DNA of 64,000 bases from Burkholderia ubonensis (lineage in GTDB: Bacteria > Pseudomonadota > Gammaproteobacteria > Burkholderiales > Burkholderiaceae): contig NZ_CADFEB010000001.1 in NCBI RefSeq assembly GCF_902833085.1, forward strand, positions 541,742-605,741, written 5' to 3'. The translations under genes and the position numbers were made by a program. Shown piece after piece: positions 1 through 8,118 of the stretch. Every line of letters starts with the position of its first letter. Positions within the stretch are counted from its first letter, which is position 1. Under the pieces are notes generated by a model. That model did not search any database and was not told the origin of the DNA. It worked only from the letters and a program-made list of their open reading frames with translations.

Positions 1-2
1 GG

Positions 3-620
3 ATCACGACCACCGACTACGCTGCGAACACGTACGTCTGGCCGCGGGTGCAAGCCTTGCTCCGTCAATACCCGGCGCTCAAGATCGAACTGGTGAACGA
101 CTATGGGCTGACCGACCTCGTCGCCGATCGCTACGACATTGGCGTACGGCTCGGCGACCAGGTGGCCAAGGACATGATCGCGATGCGCATCGCCCCGGAT
201 ATGACGATGGCGATCGTGGGTTCTCCAGACTATCTGTCGTCTCGACCCGTGACGAAAACGCCGCAAGACCTGACGCGGCACAATTGCATCAATCTTCGAT
301 TGCCGACGCGAAACGCGTTGCTGTCGTGGGAACTGAGCAAGGGGCGACGCGAGCTGCAAGTCCGCGTCGAAGGGCAGTTGACGTTCAACAACGTCTACCA
401 GATGGTCGACGCCGCACTGGCCGGCTTCGGCCTCGCCTATGTACCGAAGGATCTGGTTGAGCCTCACGTCGAAGCCGGCCGGCTCGACTGGGTTCTGGAG
501 GACTGGTTTCCGACCTTTGACGGACATCACGTCTATTACCCGAGCCGGCGCAAGTCGTCGCGGGCAGTAGAACTTGTCGTGGACGCGCTCCGGGCCGGGT
601 ATCAAGGCAACGCACGGTAG
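3..620 (+). CDS. LysR-family transcriptional regulator, 3' part only
   Basis: The reading frame is open from the window edge, so the start and the DNA-binding helix-turn-helix lie outside. What remains (about 205 residues) is the periplasmic-binding-protein-like effector domain of a LysR regulator: a segment reading VADRYDIGVRLGD, the strand-loop QDLTRHNCINLR, and the C-terminal GFGLAYVPKDLVEPH with the usual final helix. A regulator of this type binds DNA as a tetramer in the cytoplasm and responds to a small ligand. The target is probably a divergent gene to the left of the window, not visible here. The family is clear; the ligand cannot be told. Confidence 0.9.
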   Translation: MTTTDYAANTYVWPRVQALLRQYPALKIELVNDYGLTDLVADRYDIGVRLGDQVAKDMIAMRIAPDMTMAIVGSPDYLSSRPVTKTPQDLTRHNCINLRLPTRNALLSWELSKGRRELQVRVEGQLTFNNVYQMVDAALAGFGLAYVPKDLVEPHVEAGRLDWVLEDWFPTFDGHHVYYPSRRKSSRAVELVVDALRAGYQGNAR

Positions 621-741
621 GCATGGGGCGCGCGCGCATCATCGAACGCTGGGCTCGACTTCGTCACGCGAGTCGGTCTCTCCGACATCGGACAGTGTTG
701 TCATTTGTAGCCCCCGGGACACCAAGACCGACGAAACTGAG

Positions 742-770
742 AATTATGTAGCCCGAGGGCTACCATAATT
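742..770. terminator. hairpin between convergent genes
   Basis: AATTAT and TAGCC pair with GGCTA and ATAATT across a tiny loop, with one bulged base, giving a long near-perfect stem. It lies between the convergent ends of the LysR gene and the cupin gene, where a bidirectional terminator is expected. There is no clean U-run on either side, so termination is inferred from place and structure. Confidence 0.45.
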
Positions 771-805
771 ACCGGCGAACGCGAGGCAGACTGTCGGCGC
801 CCGAC

Positions 806-1138
806 TCACCGTTCGTGATAAATCGCAAGCCAGACAGTCTGCTCTTCCGCATGCGTCCACGCGACGCGATGCCGGCAATGCGGCTCGATCAGCACATAGT
901 CGCCGGGACGCATCTCGTGCAGCGTCGCATCCTCTTCGAACTCGAGCACGGCCGCGCCCGACAGCAGCGCAACCCATTCGGCGCGCGAATCGTCATACCA
1001 GAATCCCTCGGGACTCGCGTGTCCCATCGACACGATCCGCTCCACGTTCAGGCGTTGCCCCGTGACGAGCACATCGATCCGCTCATCGCCGCCGCCCTTC
1101 CCTTCGGGGCTGAACAGGTTACCGGTTTGAAGTTGCAT
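806..1138 (-). CDS. cupin-domain protein
   Basis: This 110-residue protein is one small cupin barrel. Motif 1 is degenerate (around WVALLSGAAVLEFE) and motif 2 is visible as MRPGDYVLIEPHCRHRV near residues 78-94, with two His that could bind a metal. Many such single-domain cupins are of unknown function; sugar binding, dioxygenase or isomerase roles all occur in the superfamily. It is transcribed away from the next gene, sharing a 138-bp intergenic region. The fold is fairly certain; the function is not. Confidence 0.85.
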   Translation of the reverse strand: MQLQTGNLFSPEGKGGGDERIDVLVTGQRLNVERIVSMGHASPEGFWYDDSRAEWVALLSGAAVLEFEEDATLHEMRPGDYVLIEPHCRHRVAWTHAEEQTVWLAIYHER

Positions 1139-1276
1139 TGCTTGACCTCATGTCAGCCTTCGTGGGAAAGCGGTTGGCTCAAAGGTGCAGAAACAATGTC
1201 CACTATAGTCCTCGAACCGCCCACCCCCTTCCCGCCTGCTAGACTGGAAATTCCCCTGCAACCCTTGGAGGGAGAC

Positions 1277-1465
1277 ATGACGACCATCTATGTCGTGAAA
1301 ACCGGTGAGCACTTCCTCTGCTGTGCCGAAGACGGAGATATCGGCATAGCACCGGCGATTGAAGACGCCATGTCCTTTCTCTCGTATGAGGAAGCGAAAA
1401 AAGCGGCGAACCAGCACGCCGACACCGGATACGAAATCGTGGCGATCAACCTCGTCGCGCGCTGA
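1277..1465 (+). CDS. small hypothetical protein (62 aa)
   Basis: A 62-residue protein starting at the ATG at 1277, chosen because a strong TTGGAGGGAGAC ribosome-binding site ends just before it. The frame stays open far upstream, but no upstream start has such a site. The sequence begins with a beta strand (TTIYVVKTGEHFLCC) and ends with a helix (SYEEAKKAANQHA) and a second strand. No family is recognised. The excellent ribosome-binding site and compact alpha/beta pattern suggest a real gene. No signal peptide or membrane segment is seen. Confidence 0.6.
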   Translation: MTTIYVVKTGEHFLCCAEDGDIGIAPAIEDAMSFLSYEEAKKAANQHADTGYEIVAINLVAR

Positions 1466-1595
1466 CGCGGAATCCGTTGCCGGGCGCTCGGCGAGGGAAG
1501 ACACTGGCCGTTCAGCTGGCGCCATGCGATAGGGTGCTCCGGTTGGCTGCGTCCAAAATCTCGTGGCGCCGCTTGTTCGCGGCAACGGAGAAGCC

Positions 1596-2024
1596 ATGGA
1601 AACGATCCCCAAAACCACGGCCTTGTTCATCGCAGGCTTCGGCCCGATCGTGATCGACGCCCAGGCCAGCCGCGAGCTCTACAGTCGGGCCTTCGGCATC
1701 CCCTTCAAGGAAGAGAAAGGCGGCTACCTCCATACGGAAAGTCTGAAAGGCGCGAACACGTTCGCCTTGTGGCCGCTCTCTCAGGCCGCTCAGTCGTGCT
1801 TCGGCGCGGATTCGTGGCCTCGTGACGTACCCATCCCCCAAGCCTGGATCGAGTTTGATGTCGAGAACGTCGAAGCGGCGACGGCGGAACTTGAATCACG
1901 CGGGTATCGGATGCTGGTCAGGAACCGCATTGAGCCGTGGGGCCAGACCGTCAGTCGGTTCATCGGGCCGGAAGGATTGCTGGTAGGCATCACGATTACG
2001 CCATCGATGCGGGAAGAGAACTGA
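1596..2024 (+). CDS. VOC (glyoxalase/bleomycin-resistance) superfamily protein
   Basis: The 142-residue product has the paired beta-alpha-beta-beta-beta pattern of the vicinal-oxygen-chelate fold: an N-terminal strand with FGPIVIDAQASRELYSRAFG and a second half with AWIEFDVENVEAATAELESRGYRML ending in the strand VSRFIGPEGLLVGIT. Members are metal-dependent lyases, isomerases or dioxygenases, or antibiotic-binding proteins; the substrate cannot be read from the sequence. The ATG at 1596 follows an AACGGAG site, better than the upstream alternative at 1563. It stands alone between the small unknown gene and an oxidoreductase relic. Confidence 0.85.
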   Translation: METIPKTTALFIAGFGPIVIDAQASRELYSRAFGIPFKEEKGGYLHTESLKGANTFALWPLSQAAQSCFGADSWPRDVPIPQAWIEFDVENVEAATAELESRGYRMLVRNRIEPWGQTVSRFIGPEGLLVGITITPSMREEN

Positions 2025-2096
2025 CGGCGACAACGGACCGGCCGGCGGCACCCCCGTAAATCCGCGAAGATGGTATGAACGCGCCTCGTCCCACGC

Positions 2097-2220
2097 CATC
2101 GGGCAGGTCGTCCGGATCCTTGTCCCGGCTCGGCGACGTTCCGCAAATATAGGCCCTGCCCTCTGGCCGGCAAGCGAGTAGGTTGCCTTGCGCATCTTCC
2201 ACGAACGCCCCGGAACTGAA
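2097..2220 (-). pseudogene. relic of a FAD-dependent oxidoreductase
   Basis: Read on the minus strand, this stretch encodes a segment containing RPEGRAYICGTSPSRDKDPDD. It matches the segment RPEGKTYICGTSPSPDKDPDD of the intact FAD-dependent oxidoreductase 1 kb to the right, at both protein and DNA level. Outside it the similarity stops on both sides and there is no FAD-binding start. It is therefore the remains of a paralogue or of a duplicated copy, not a gene. Confidence 0.65.
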
Positions 2221-2358
2221 TGGCTCAAGGTCGAGAAACCCGCGCCCTAAACCCGAACCGTTTGCTGCCGTTAATGAACATTACAAAATACATTCATTGC
2301 AGCGGCGGGGCCGGCTTCGCGTTGTCCGTCCGGTGCCGCCGCCAAAAACGAGGGTTCC

Positions 2359-3072
2359 ATGACGATCAAGGCCACCGACTATTCCAGCAGCACCTACGCC
2401 TACCCCGTTCCCGAGCGCGAGAGTTCCAGAAAAGCAGACGACTCGACGAGCCCGGAGTCTTCCCTTCGTGACTTGCTCAAGCGGAACGAGCAGGTTCGCG
2501 TGGCCTTGAGCGACCTTGGACGGTCATCGGCGCAAAGCGCGAAAGAGTATGCGCGCAGGCGCCTGGAAGAGATTGAGGACATGCTGCGAAAGCTGGCAAT
2601 GCTCGGGCTGTCGCCCAAGCAGCTCGCGGCGATGTTAAAAGAAGTGAAGGGCCTCGTTGAGCAATATCAGGCTGCAGGAAAAACGCTGGGTGCCGACGTG
2701 TCCGTTGATTCGCCGACCTCGTCGGGAGCCGCAGGAAACGCGAACAACATGGCGGCGGCGGTTGACGGCGCGTCAGAGGCCGCCGCAAGCGTCAATGCCG
2801 CGTCGCTGGATGCTTCGACGGCGGTGACGGAAGCCACGACCGGGAATCCGACGACCGCTGGTGACGCCATCTCGCCATCAGGCGCGCTTTCGCAAGCGGG
2901 CGCGGGCGGCCAGGCCAGCCCCGCGAGCGCTTATCGCGCGATGGCCGATAACCTTTCCCGCACCAACGATGCCACTACCGCCGACGTCAATTTCATGGCG
3001 CACGCAAAAAGCCTGCTGGAGCGGCTCAAATCCATGCTGAAGCATGCGAATGAGCAAGGCCACTCGCGCTGA
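2359..3072 (+). CDS. hypothetical Ala/Ser-rich protein with coiled-coil segment
   Basis: A 237-residue protein with no recognised domain. Residues 40-105 are charged and helical (LKRNEQVRVALSDLG, then ARRRLEEIEDMLRKLAMLG) and could form a coiled coil. Residues 110-200 are a low-complexity Ala/Ser/Thr-rich linker, and the last 35 residues form another amphipathic helix (AHAKSLLERLKSMLKHA). There is no signal peptide. The layout resembles secreted or surface-appendage-associated proteins, but that is only an impression. The ATG follows a GAGGGT site. It ends just before a terminator that it shares with the convergent oxidoreductase. Confidence 0.65.
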   Translation: MTIKATDYSSSTYAYPVPERESSRKADDSTSPESSLRDLLKRNEQVRVALSDLGRSSAQSAKEYARRRLEEIEDMLRKLAMLGLSPKQLAAMLKEVKGLVEQYQAAGKTLGADVSVDSPTSSGAAGNANNMAAAVDGASEAAASVNAASLDASTAVTEATTGNPTTAGDAISPSGALSQAGAGGQASPASAYRAMADNLSRTNDATTADVNFMAHAKSLLERLKSMLKHANEQGHSR

Positions 3073-3087
3073 TCCGGGAAGAATCTG

Positions 3088-3112
3088 AAAAAAGGCCCGA
3101 CAACGTCGGGCC
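3088..3112 (-). terminator. intrinsic terminator
   Basis: GGCCCGAC (3094-3101) pairs perfectly with GTCGGGCC (3105-3112) around a 3-nt loop. The run of A residues at 3088-3093 becomes a U-run when read on the minus strand. It therefore terminates the oxidoreductase transcript coming from the right, and the stem also lies just past the plus-strand gene ending at 3072. Confidence 0.85.
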
Positions 3113-3182
3113 AATCGGTGACACAAGGAGAGATCCGTCCACCACACTGGACGGCCACGCCGCTCGCACTACCGCACTTGCA

Positions 3183-4355
3183 CTACACGACGTTCTTTTC
3201 GACGATCGGCCGGTTCTCGAGCACCCGTTCCCAGCCGAGCGGCGACAGGTCGAGCGTCGCATAGCGTCCGCCGAGGATCAGCTCGCTGACGCCGCGCCCC
3301 GTCGCGGGCCCTTGCTGCAACCCGTGCCCGCTATACCCATTCGCGAACACGCAGTTATCGAGATCCGGGTGATAGCCGATGATCGCGTTGTGATCGAACA
3401 CGTTGTACTCGTAATAGCCGGACCAGCAGTGCTCGACGCGCAGCGCCTCGAATTCCGGCACGCGATGCGCGAGCGTCGGCCAGATCACTTCGTCGAACAG
3501 GTCGTGATCGACTTCGTCGAGCGGCAGGTCGTCCGGGTCCTTGTCCGGGCTCGGCGACGTGCCGCAGATATAGGTCTTGCCCTCCGGCCGGAAATACACG
3601 CCGGTCGGATCGATCAGCAGCGGGCACGCCGCCAGCTTCGCCGGCGACGACACGTTGAAGATGCTGCGCCGCCGCGCGTAGACCGGAATGTCGATGCCCA
3701 TCATCGCGGACAGCGGGCGCGACCACGCGCCGGCCGCGTTGACCAGCGTGTCGCACGCATGGCGCTCGCCGTCGCGCGTGACGACGTGCGTGACCTTGCG
3801 GCCGTCGCGCACGACGCCCGTCACGTCCGCCGGCACATAGCGCGCGCCGAGCGCCTGCGCCTTCTTGCGCAGCGCCTGCACGAGCCCGTAGCCGTCGAAC
3901 CAGCCTTCGCCGCTGACGCCATACGCGCCCGACGCGAGATCGTCGACGTTCAGCCACGGAAACGTCGCCTTCAGCGCGTCGCGATCCATCAGGCGGATGT
4001 CCGCGCCGAGACGCGTCTGCAGCGCGTGGTTCTCGCGCAGCGTCGCGTCGCCGGCCGGCGTCGCGAGAAACAGGTAGCCGCCCTCGTGCAGATCGATCGA
4101 CGGCCGGTGGCCGTCGACTTCGAGCCGCTCGCCGAGGGTGCGCAGGAATTCGATGCCGTACAGCGACATCTCGATCGACAGCGGCGTCGAGAACTGCTGG
4201 CGGATCGACGCGGCCGACAGCGCCGACGACGATTTCGCATAGGTCGGATCGCGCTCGATCACGGTCACGGCTACCGTCGGATCGGATGCGCGCAGGAAGT
4301 AGGCGATCGAGCTGCCGATGACGCCGCCGCCGACGATTACGACTTTAGAACTCAC
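3183..4355 (-). CDS. FAD-dependent oxidoreductase (D-amino acid/sarcosine oxidase-like)
   Basis: A 390-residue DAO-family flavoprotein. The N-terminus has the dinucleotide-binding GGGVIGSSIAYFL motif at residues 8-20. The middle has the family segment around LVNAAGAWS, and the C-terminus the second FAD motif ANGYSGHGLQQGPATGRG. Such enzymes oxidise amines or amino acids, passing electrons to oxygen or the respiratory chain; the substrate is unknown. It lies 118 bp downstream of a branched-chain-type periplasmic binding protein on the same strand, suggesting that the bound solute is the oxidase substrate. A shrunken relative of this gene lies at 2097-2220. Confidence 0.9.
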   Translation of the reverse strand: MSSKVVIVGGGVIGSSIAYFLRASDPTVAVTVIERDPTYAKSSSALSAASIRQQFSTPLSIEMSLYGIEFLRTLGERLEVDGHRPSIDLHEGGYLFLATPAGDATLRENHALQTRLGADIRLMDRDALKATFPWLNVDDLASGAYGVSGEGWFDGYGLVQALRKKAQALGARYVPADVTGVVRDGRKVTHVVTRDGERHACDTLVNAAGAWSRPLSAMMGIDIPVYARRRSIFNVSSPAKLAACPLLIDPTGVYFRPEGKTYICGTSPSPDKDPDDLPLDEVDHDLFDEVIWPTLAHRVPEFEALRVEHCWSGYYEYNVFDHNAIIGYHPDLDNCVFANGYSGHGLQQGPATGRGVSELILGGRYATLDLSPLGWERVLENRPIVEKNVV

Positions 4356-4473
4356 GACTGACTCCAGATTGCGGATGATTGGCGCGGCGCGCCGTGCGCG
4401 CCGGACTGCTTGCGGTATTTCAGCATGGACGGAACCGGCGGGAAAGCGTCGCGCGCGCCGCCGGCCCGTCCGC

Positions 4474-5625
4474 TCAATTCGCCGACTTCGTCGTCACCGG
4501 CTGCCACGCGGCGTTCTTCACTTCATACAGCGTCGAGCTCGGGTTCTTCAGGTCGCCGGTGTCCGTGAACGCGATCGTGCCGGTGATGCCGTCGTAGCTG
4601 GTGCGCTTCAGCGCGCCGTTGAAATCCGCGGGCTTCGTCGAATTCGCCTTCTCCATCGCCTTGATCGCGATCCACGTCGCGTCATACGCGAACGGCGCAT
4701 ACGCGAGCATGTCGACGCCGTACTTCTGCCGGAATTTCGTCTCGAAGGTCTTGCCTTTCTCGAGGCGCGACAGCGGCTGGCCGTACTCCCACACCGATGC
4801 GCCTTCCGCCGCGCCGCCGGCGAGCCGGATGAAGTTCGCGTTCATCACGCCGCCGCCGGCGAGGAACTGCGCCTTGATGCCGAGCTGGCGCATCCGCTTG
4901 ACGAGCATCGCCGCCTGCGCGTCGAGGCCGCCGAAGAACACGAGATCGGCGTTGACGCTCTTGATCTTCGTGAGCTGCGCGCTGAAGTCGACGGCCTTGT
5001 CGTTGGTGAACTCGCGCGTGACGATCGTGCCGCCGCTCGCCTTCACCGCCTTCTCGAACTCGTCGGCTTCGCCCTGGCCGAACGCGGTGCGGTCGTCGAT
5101 GATCGCGATGCGCTTCGCCTTCGTGACGCTCGCCGCATACGCGCCCGCGTTGCCGGCGTTCTGCGTGTCGGTCGCGATCACGCGATACACGGTGCCGAGG
5201 CCCGCGCGCGTGATCTCCGGATTGGTCGCGGACGGCGTGATCATCGGAATGCCCGCCTTCGCGTAGATCTTCGACGCGGGCAGCGTCGTGCCCGAATTGA
5301 AGTGGCCGATCACGACCGCGACCTGCGCATCGGTCAGCTGCTGCGCGGCCTGCACGCCGGCGCGCGGATCGCTCTGGTCGTCCTGCGACGCGACGACGAA
5401 CTTCACCGGCTTGCCGCCGATCGTCGGGCGCGCCGCGTTCGCCTCGTCGACCGCCATGCGCACGCCGTTCTCGATGTCCTTGCCGTACGCGGCGCCGCCG
5501 CCCGTCAGCGGACCGGCGACGCCGACCTTGACGACCGTCTCCTGCGCAAGGGCCGCGCCGGCCGGGAGCACGAGTGTCGCCACGGCCAGCGCCGCGCCGG
5601 AAAGAGAGCGAATTCGGAATTTCAT
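4474..5625 (-). CDS. branched-chain amino acid-type ABC transporter substrate-binding protein
   Basis: A 383-residue periplasmic binding protein of the LivJ/LivK family. It has a cleavable signal peptide (about residues 1-27, ending in AGAALAQ), then the family opening VKVGVAGPLTGGGAAYGKDIENG, and two alpha/beta lobes. It captures an amino acid or related solute and hands it to an inner-membrane LivHMGF-type permease. None of those permease genes is adjacent, so it must use one encoded elsewhere. It is upstream of and co-directional with a FAD oxidoreductase; the two probably form a uptake-oxidation pair. Confidence 0.93.
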   Translation of the reverse strand: MKFRIRSLSGAALAVATLVLPAGAALAQETVVKVGVAGPLTGGGAAYGKDIENGVRMAVDEANAARPTIGGKPVKFVVASQDDQSDPRAGVQAAQQLTDAQVAVVIGHFNSGTTLPASKIYAKAGIPMITPSATNPEITRAGLGTVYRVIATDTQNAGNAGAYAASVTKAKRIAIIDDRTAFGQGEADEFEKAVKASGGTIVTREFTNDKAVDFSAQLTKIKSVNADLVFFGGLDAQAAMLVKRMRQLGIKAQFLAGGGVMNANFIRLAGGAAEGASVWEYGQPLSRLEKGKTFETKFRQKYGVDMLAYAPFAYDATWIAIKAMEKANSTKPADFNGALKRTSYDGITGTIAFTDTGDLKNPSSTLYEVKNAAWQPVTTKSAN

Positions 5626-5877
5626 CGGGGCATTCCTTCGGTCTGGGGGGGAGCGGATGCGCAGCGCGGCTCCGTCTCCGGGAGCCTTTCACCGCGAAAG
5701 AGGTGAGCCGATTGTGGGTAGCCAATACCCGCGCAGCAAACGAAATATCGGAACTACGTTGTGCGCAATAGTCATCAAGTCGCGGCAACGCGCGATCCGG
5801 CAGGCGGCAAGCGTCAGCCGTTCAGGCGCTAGAATGGCCCTTTGTTTCATGCACCGCAGCCACCAAGAGGAACCGCC

Positions 5878-7005
5878 ATGCCCCGCACAAACAGCCGGTC
5901 CGTCAGCATCGCGCCGGACTCCGGCAAGACCGTCCTGTCCAAGGGGCAGAAGGCATTCAACGCACTGATCAAGCAAATCGAGAAGCGCCGCAAGCGCCTG
6001 TCGGCATGGGAGCACGTCATTCCCGCGTTCCAGAAGCGATATGTCGACGAGCTGTTGCCGCTCGAACGCGCGTGGACGGATCTGCGCACCACGATGGCTT
6101 TCCGGCTCGACGAGGCAAGCGCCCGGAAAGGCTTGACCAAGGCCGAGCAACGCACGATCTCGACGCTGATCGCCAACATCGCCGGCGACCTGCTCGACGC
6201 AAACGCCGACGCGCAGTTGAAGGCCATCTACAACCGGCATGGCGGAACCGACTACGACGCCGAAGTCGCCGCCGAATTCGCGACGATGAAGGCCGAGCTG
6301 GAGGCGATGCTCGGCGTCGAGCTCGACGACGACCTCGACATGAGCGCGCATGACGAAGTCCTGCAACACGTCCGGGCGAAGCTGGAACAACAGCGGGCTC
6401 GGGATGAGGCCAACAGGCGGGCGCGGGAAGCGCGGCGGGCCGAACGGCAAAAATCGGCGAAGCAGCTTGCCAAGGAGTCGCAGCAACAAGCTGAACAGGT
6501 CGAGCTGAGCCAGTCGATCCGTGACGTCTATCGCAAGCTCGCCAGCGCGCTGCATCCCGATCGGGAGCCCGATCCGCTGGAACGCGAGCGCAAGACTGCG
6601 CTGATGCAGCGCGTGAACCAGGCTTACGACAAGCACGATCTGCTGAAACTGCTGGAACTGCAGCTCGAACTCGAGCACATCGACCAGCACGCGATCAACC
6701 AGATCAGCGAAGATCGCCTGAAGCACTACAACAAGATACTCAAGGAGCAAGTCGCCGAACTCGACCAGGAAATCCGGCACGTGGAATCCCACCTCAGGCT
6801 CACCTACGGACTTTCTCCGTACGTCGAAGTCTCTCCCGACACGGTGTTGGTCAATCTCGCGCGTGAAATCGTCGGGCGCGAGCAGGACATTCGCAGTCTG
6901 AAGGAAGAGATGCCGCTGTTCGACGACGTCGGGAGCCTGAAACGCTGGCTGAAGGAGCTGAAACGTCAGCAGTCGGCCTTCGCTGCCGACGCGTTTCCGT
7001 ATTGA
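5878..7005 (+). CDS. J-domain (DnaJ-like) protein with long coiled-coil
   Basis: A 375-residue cytoplasmic protein. The J-domain is internal: helix II (SQSIRDVYRKLASAL), the invariant HPD at 226-228, and helix III (TALMQRVNQAYDKHDL). It would stimulate the ATPase of an Hsp70. Before it lies a strongly charged coiled coil (about 165-205, rich in Arg, Glu and Gln), and after it another helical region. There is no Gly/Phe-rich or zinc-finger region, so this is a specialised class C type J protein. The ATG at 5878 follows AAGAGGAA; an in-frame TTG at 5842 lacks a site. No Hsp70 gene is nearby. Confidence 0.88.
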   Translation: MPRTNSRSVSIAPDSGKTVLSKGQKAFNALIKQIEKRRKRLSAWEHVIPAFQKRYVDELLPLERAWTDLRTTMAFRLDEASARKGLTKAEQRTISTLIANIAGDLLDANADAQLKAIYNRHGGTDYDAEVAAEFATMKAELEAMLGVELDDDLDMSAHDEVLQHVRAKLEQQRARDEANRRAREARRAERQKSAKQLAKESQQQAEQVELSQSIRDVYRKLASALHPDREPDPLERERKTALMQRVNQAYDKHDLLKLLELQLELEHIDQHAINQISEDRLKHYNKILKEQVAELDQEIRHVESHLRLTYGLSPYVEVSPDTVLVNLAREIVGREQDIRSLKEEMPLFDDVGSLKRWLKELKRQQSAFAADAFPY

Positions 7006-7062
7006 CGCGTGGACGTCGACGCCCGGCCCGGCGTCGACGCCCTCCATCGATTTTCCGCCGCC

Positions 7063-8055
7063 ATGTTTTCCGACAGTTACGAGACGCAAACCTGCTGGTT
7101 GCGCTACCAGCCGCATTTCCCGCTGCACGCGCGGATCGATGCAGCCACGGCGCCACGCGAGGCCTGGCACGAATGGCGCGGCGCGGCCATCCATGTCGAT
7201 CGCTTCGACGCGCCCGACGCCGCGCTCACGGTGATGCTCGTGCACGGCGCCGGCGGCTACGGCCGATTGTTCGCGCCGCTCGGCCGGCTGCTGCATCGCG
7301 CCGGCCACAACGTGATCGCGCCGGACCTGCCGGGTTACGGCCTCACCCGCTCGCCCCACACGCTTGTCCGATATCCGGTCTGGGTCGACTTGATCTGCGA
7401 TCTCGCCCGCGCCGAACACGCACGCACCGGGCGGCGCGTCGCATTCTTCGGCGGCAGCCTTGGCGGCTACCTTGCGTATCTGTGCGCCGCGCGGCTCGGC
7501 CCCGATATCGCAGCGGGCGTCATCGCGACCACCTTGGCCGACCCGCGCACACCGCTCGTGCGACGCCAGTTCGCCCGCAACAGGCTGGTACGGCATGGCA
7601 TGATGCCGCTGCTGCCGCTTGCCGCGCGGCTGGCGGGCGGTCTACGGTTGCCGGTCAAATGGTTTACGCGGATGGGCGCAATGGCGAACGACGACGCGCT
7701 GAACCGGATCGTTGCCGCCGATCCATGCGGCGGCAACGTTCGCGTGCCCATCGCGTTCATGGCGTCGATCTTTGCGGTGCGGCCGGACATCGAACCCGAG
7801 CAGTTCGACGTGTGCCCGGTGTCGCTCGTGCACCCGGCTGCCGACCGCTGGACGCCGATCGAGTCGAGTCTGCCGTTCTTCACGCGGCTGCGAGCGCCGA
7901 AGCAGCTCGTGATGCTCGACGGCTGCGGGCATTTCCCGGTCGAGATGCCGGGCATCGGTCAGCTGGAAGCGGCAGCGCTCGCGTTTCTCGACGAAATCGC
8001 GAAGTCCCGCCCCGCGATTCGACGACGCAAATCGGAATCATGTCGTGAGCAATAG
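7063..8055 (+). CDS. alpha/beta hydrolase
   Basis: A 330-residue alpha/beta-hydrolase. The oxyanion strand reads VMLVHGAGGYG, the nucleophile elbow is GGSLGG with Ser132, and the C-terminal GCGHFP supplies the catalytic His; an Asp in the segment HPAADRWTP is the likely acid. Substrate is unknown (ester, lactone or similar). The start at ATG 7063 was chosen over an in-frame GTG at 7009; neither has a good ribosome-binding site, so the first 18 residues are uncertain. It follows the J-domain gene closely and may be co-transcribed with it. Confidence 0.88.
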   Translation: MFSDSYETQTCWLRYQPHFPLHARIDAATAPREAWHEWRGAAIHVDRFDAPDAALTVMLVHGAGGYGRLFAPLGRLLHRAGHNVIAPDLPGYGLTRSPHTLVRYPVWVDLICDLARAEHARTGRRVAFFGGSLGGYLAYLCAARLGPDIAAGVIATTLADPRTPLVRRQFARNRLVRHGMMPLLPLAARLAGGLRLPVKWFTRMGAMANDDALNRIVAADPCGGNVRVPIAFMASIFAVRPDIEPEQFDVCPVSLVHPAADRWTPIESSLPFFTRLRAPKQLVMLDGCGHFPVEMPGIGQLEAAALAFLDEIAKSRPAIRRRKSESCREQ

Positions 8056-8118
8056 CCATCACGTTGCCAACCTTCCAGGCATACTACGGCCTCCTCCGTT
8101 CCTCGAGCGAACCGCACG

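Noticed and set aside
4474..5625. Full Liv-type ABC operon
   Set aside because: Only the binding protein is present; no permease or ATPase gene is adjacent, so a complete transporter is not claimed.
5689..7596. A 635-codon minus-strand frame across the J-domain gene and neighbours
   Set aside because: It spans two real plus-strand genes, has no ribosome-binding site or motif, and is an antisense shadow.
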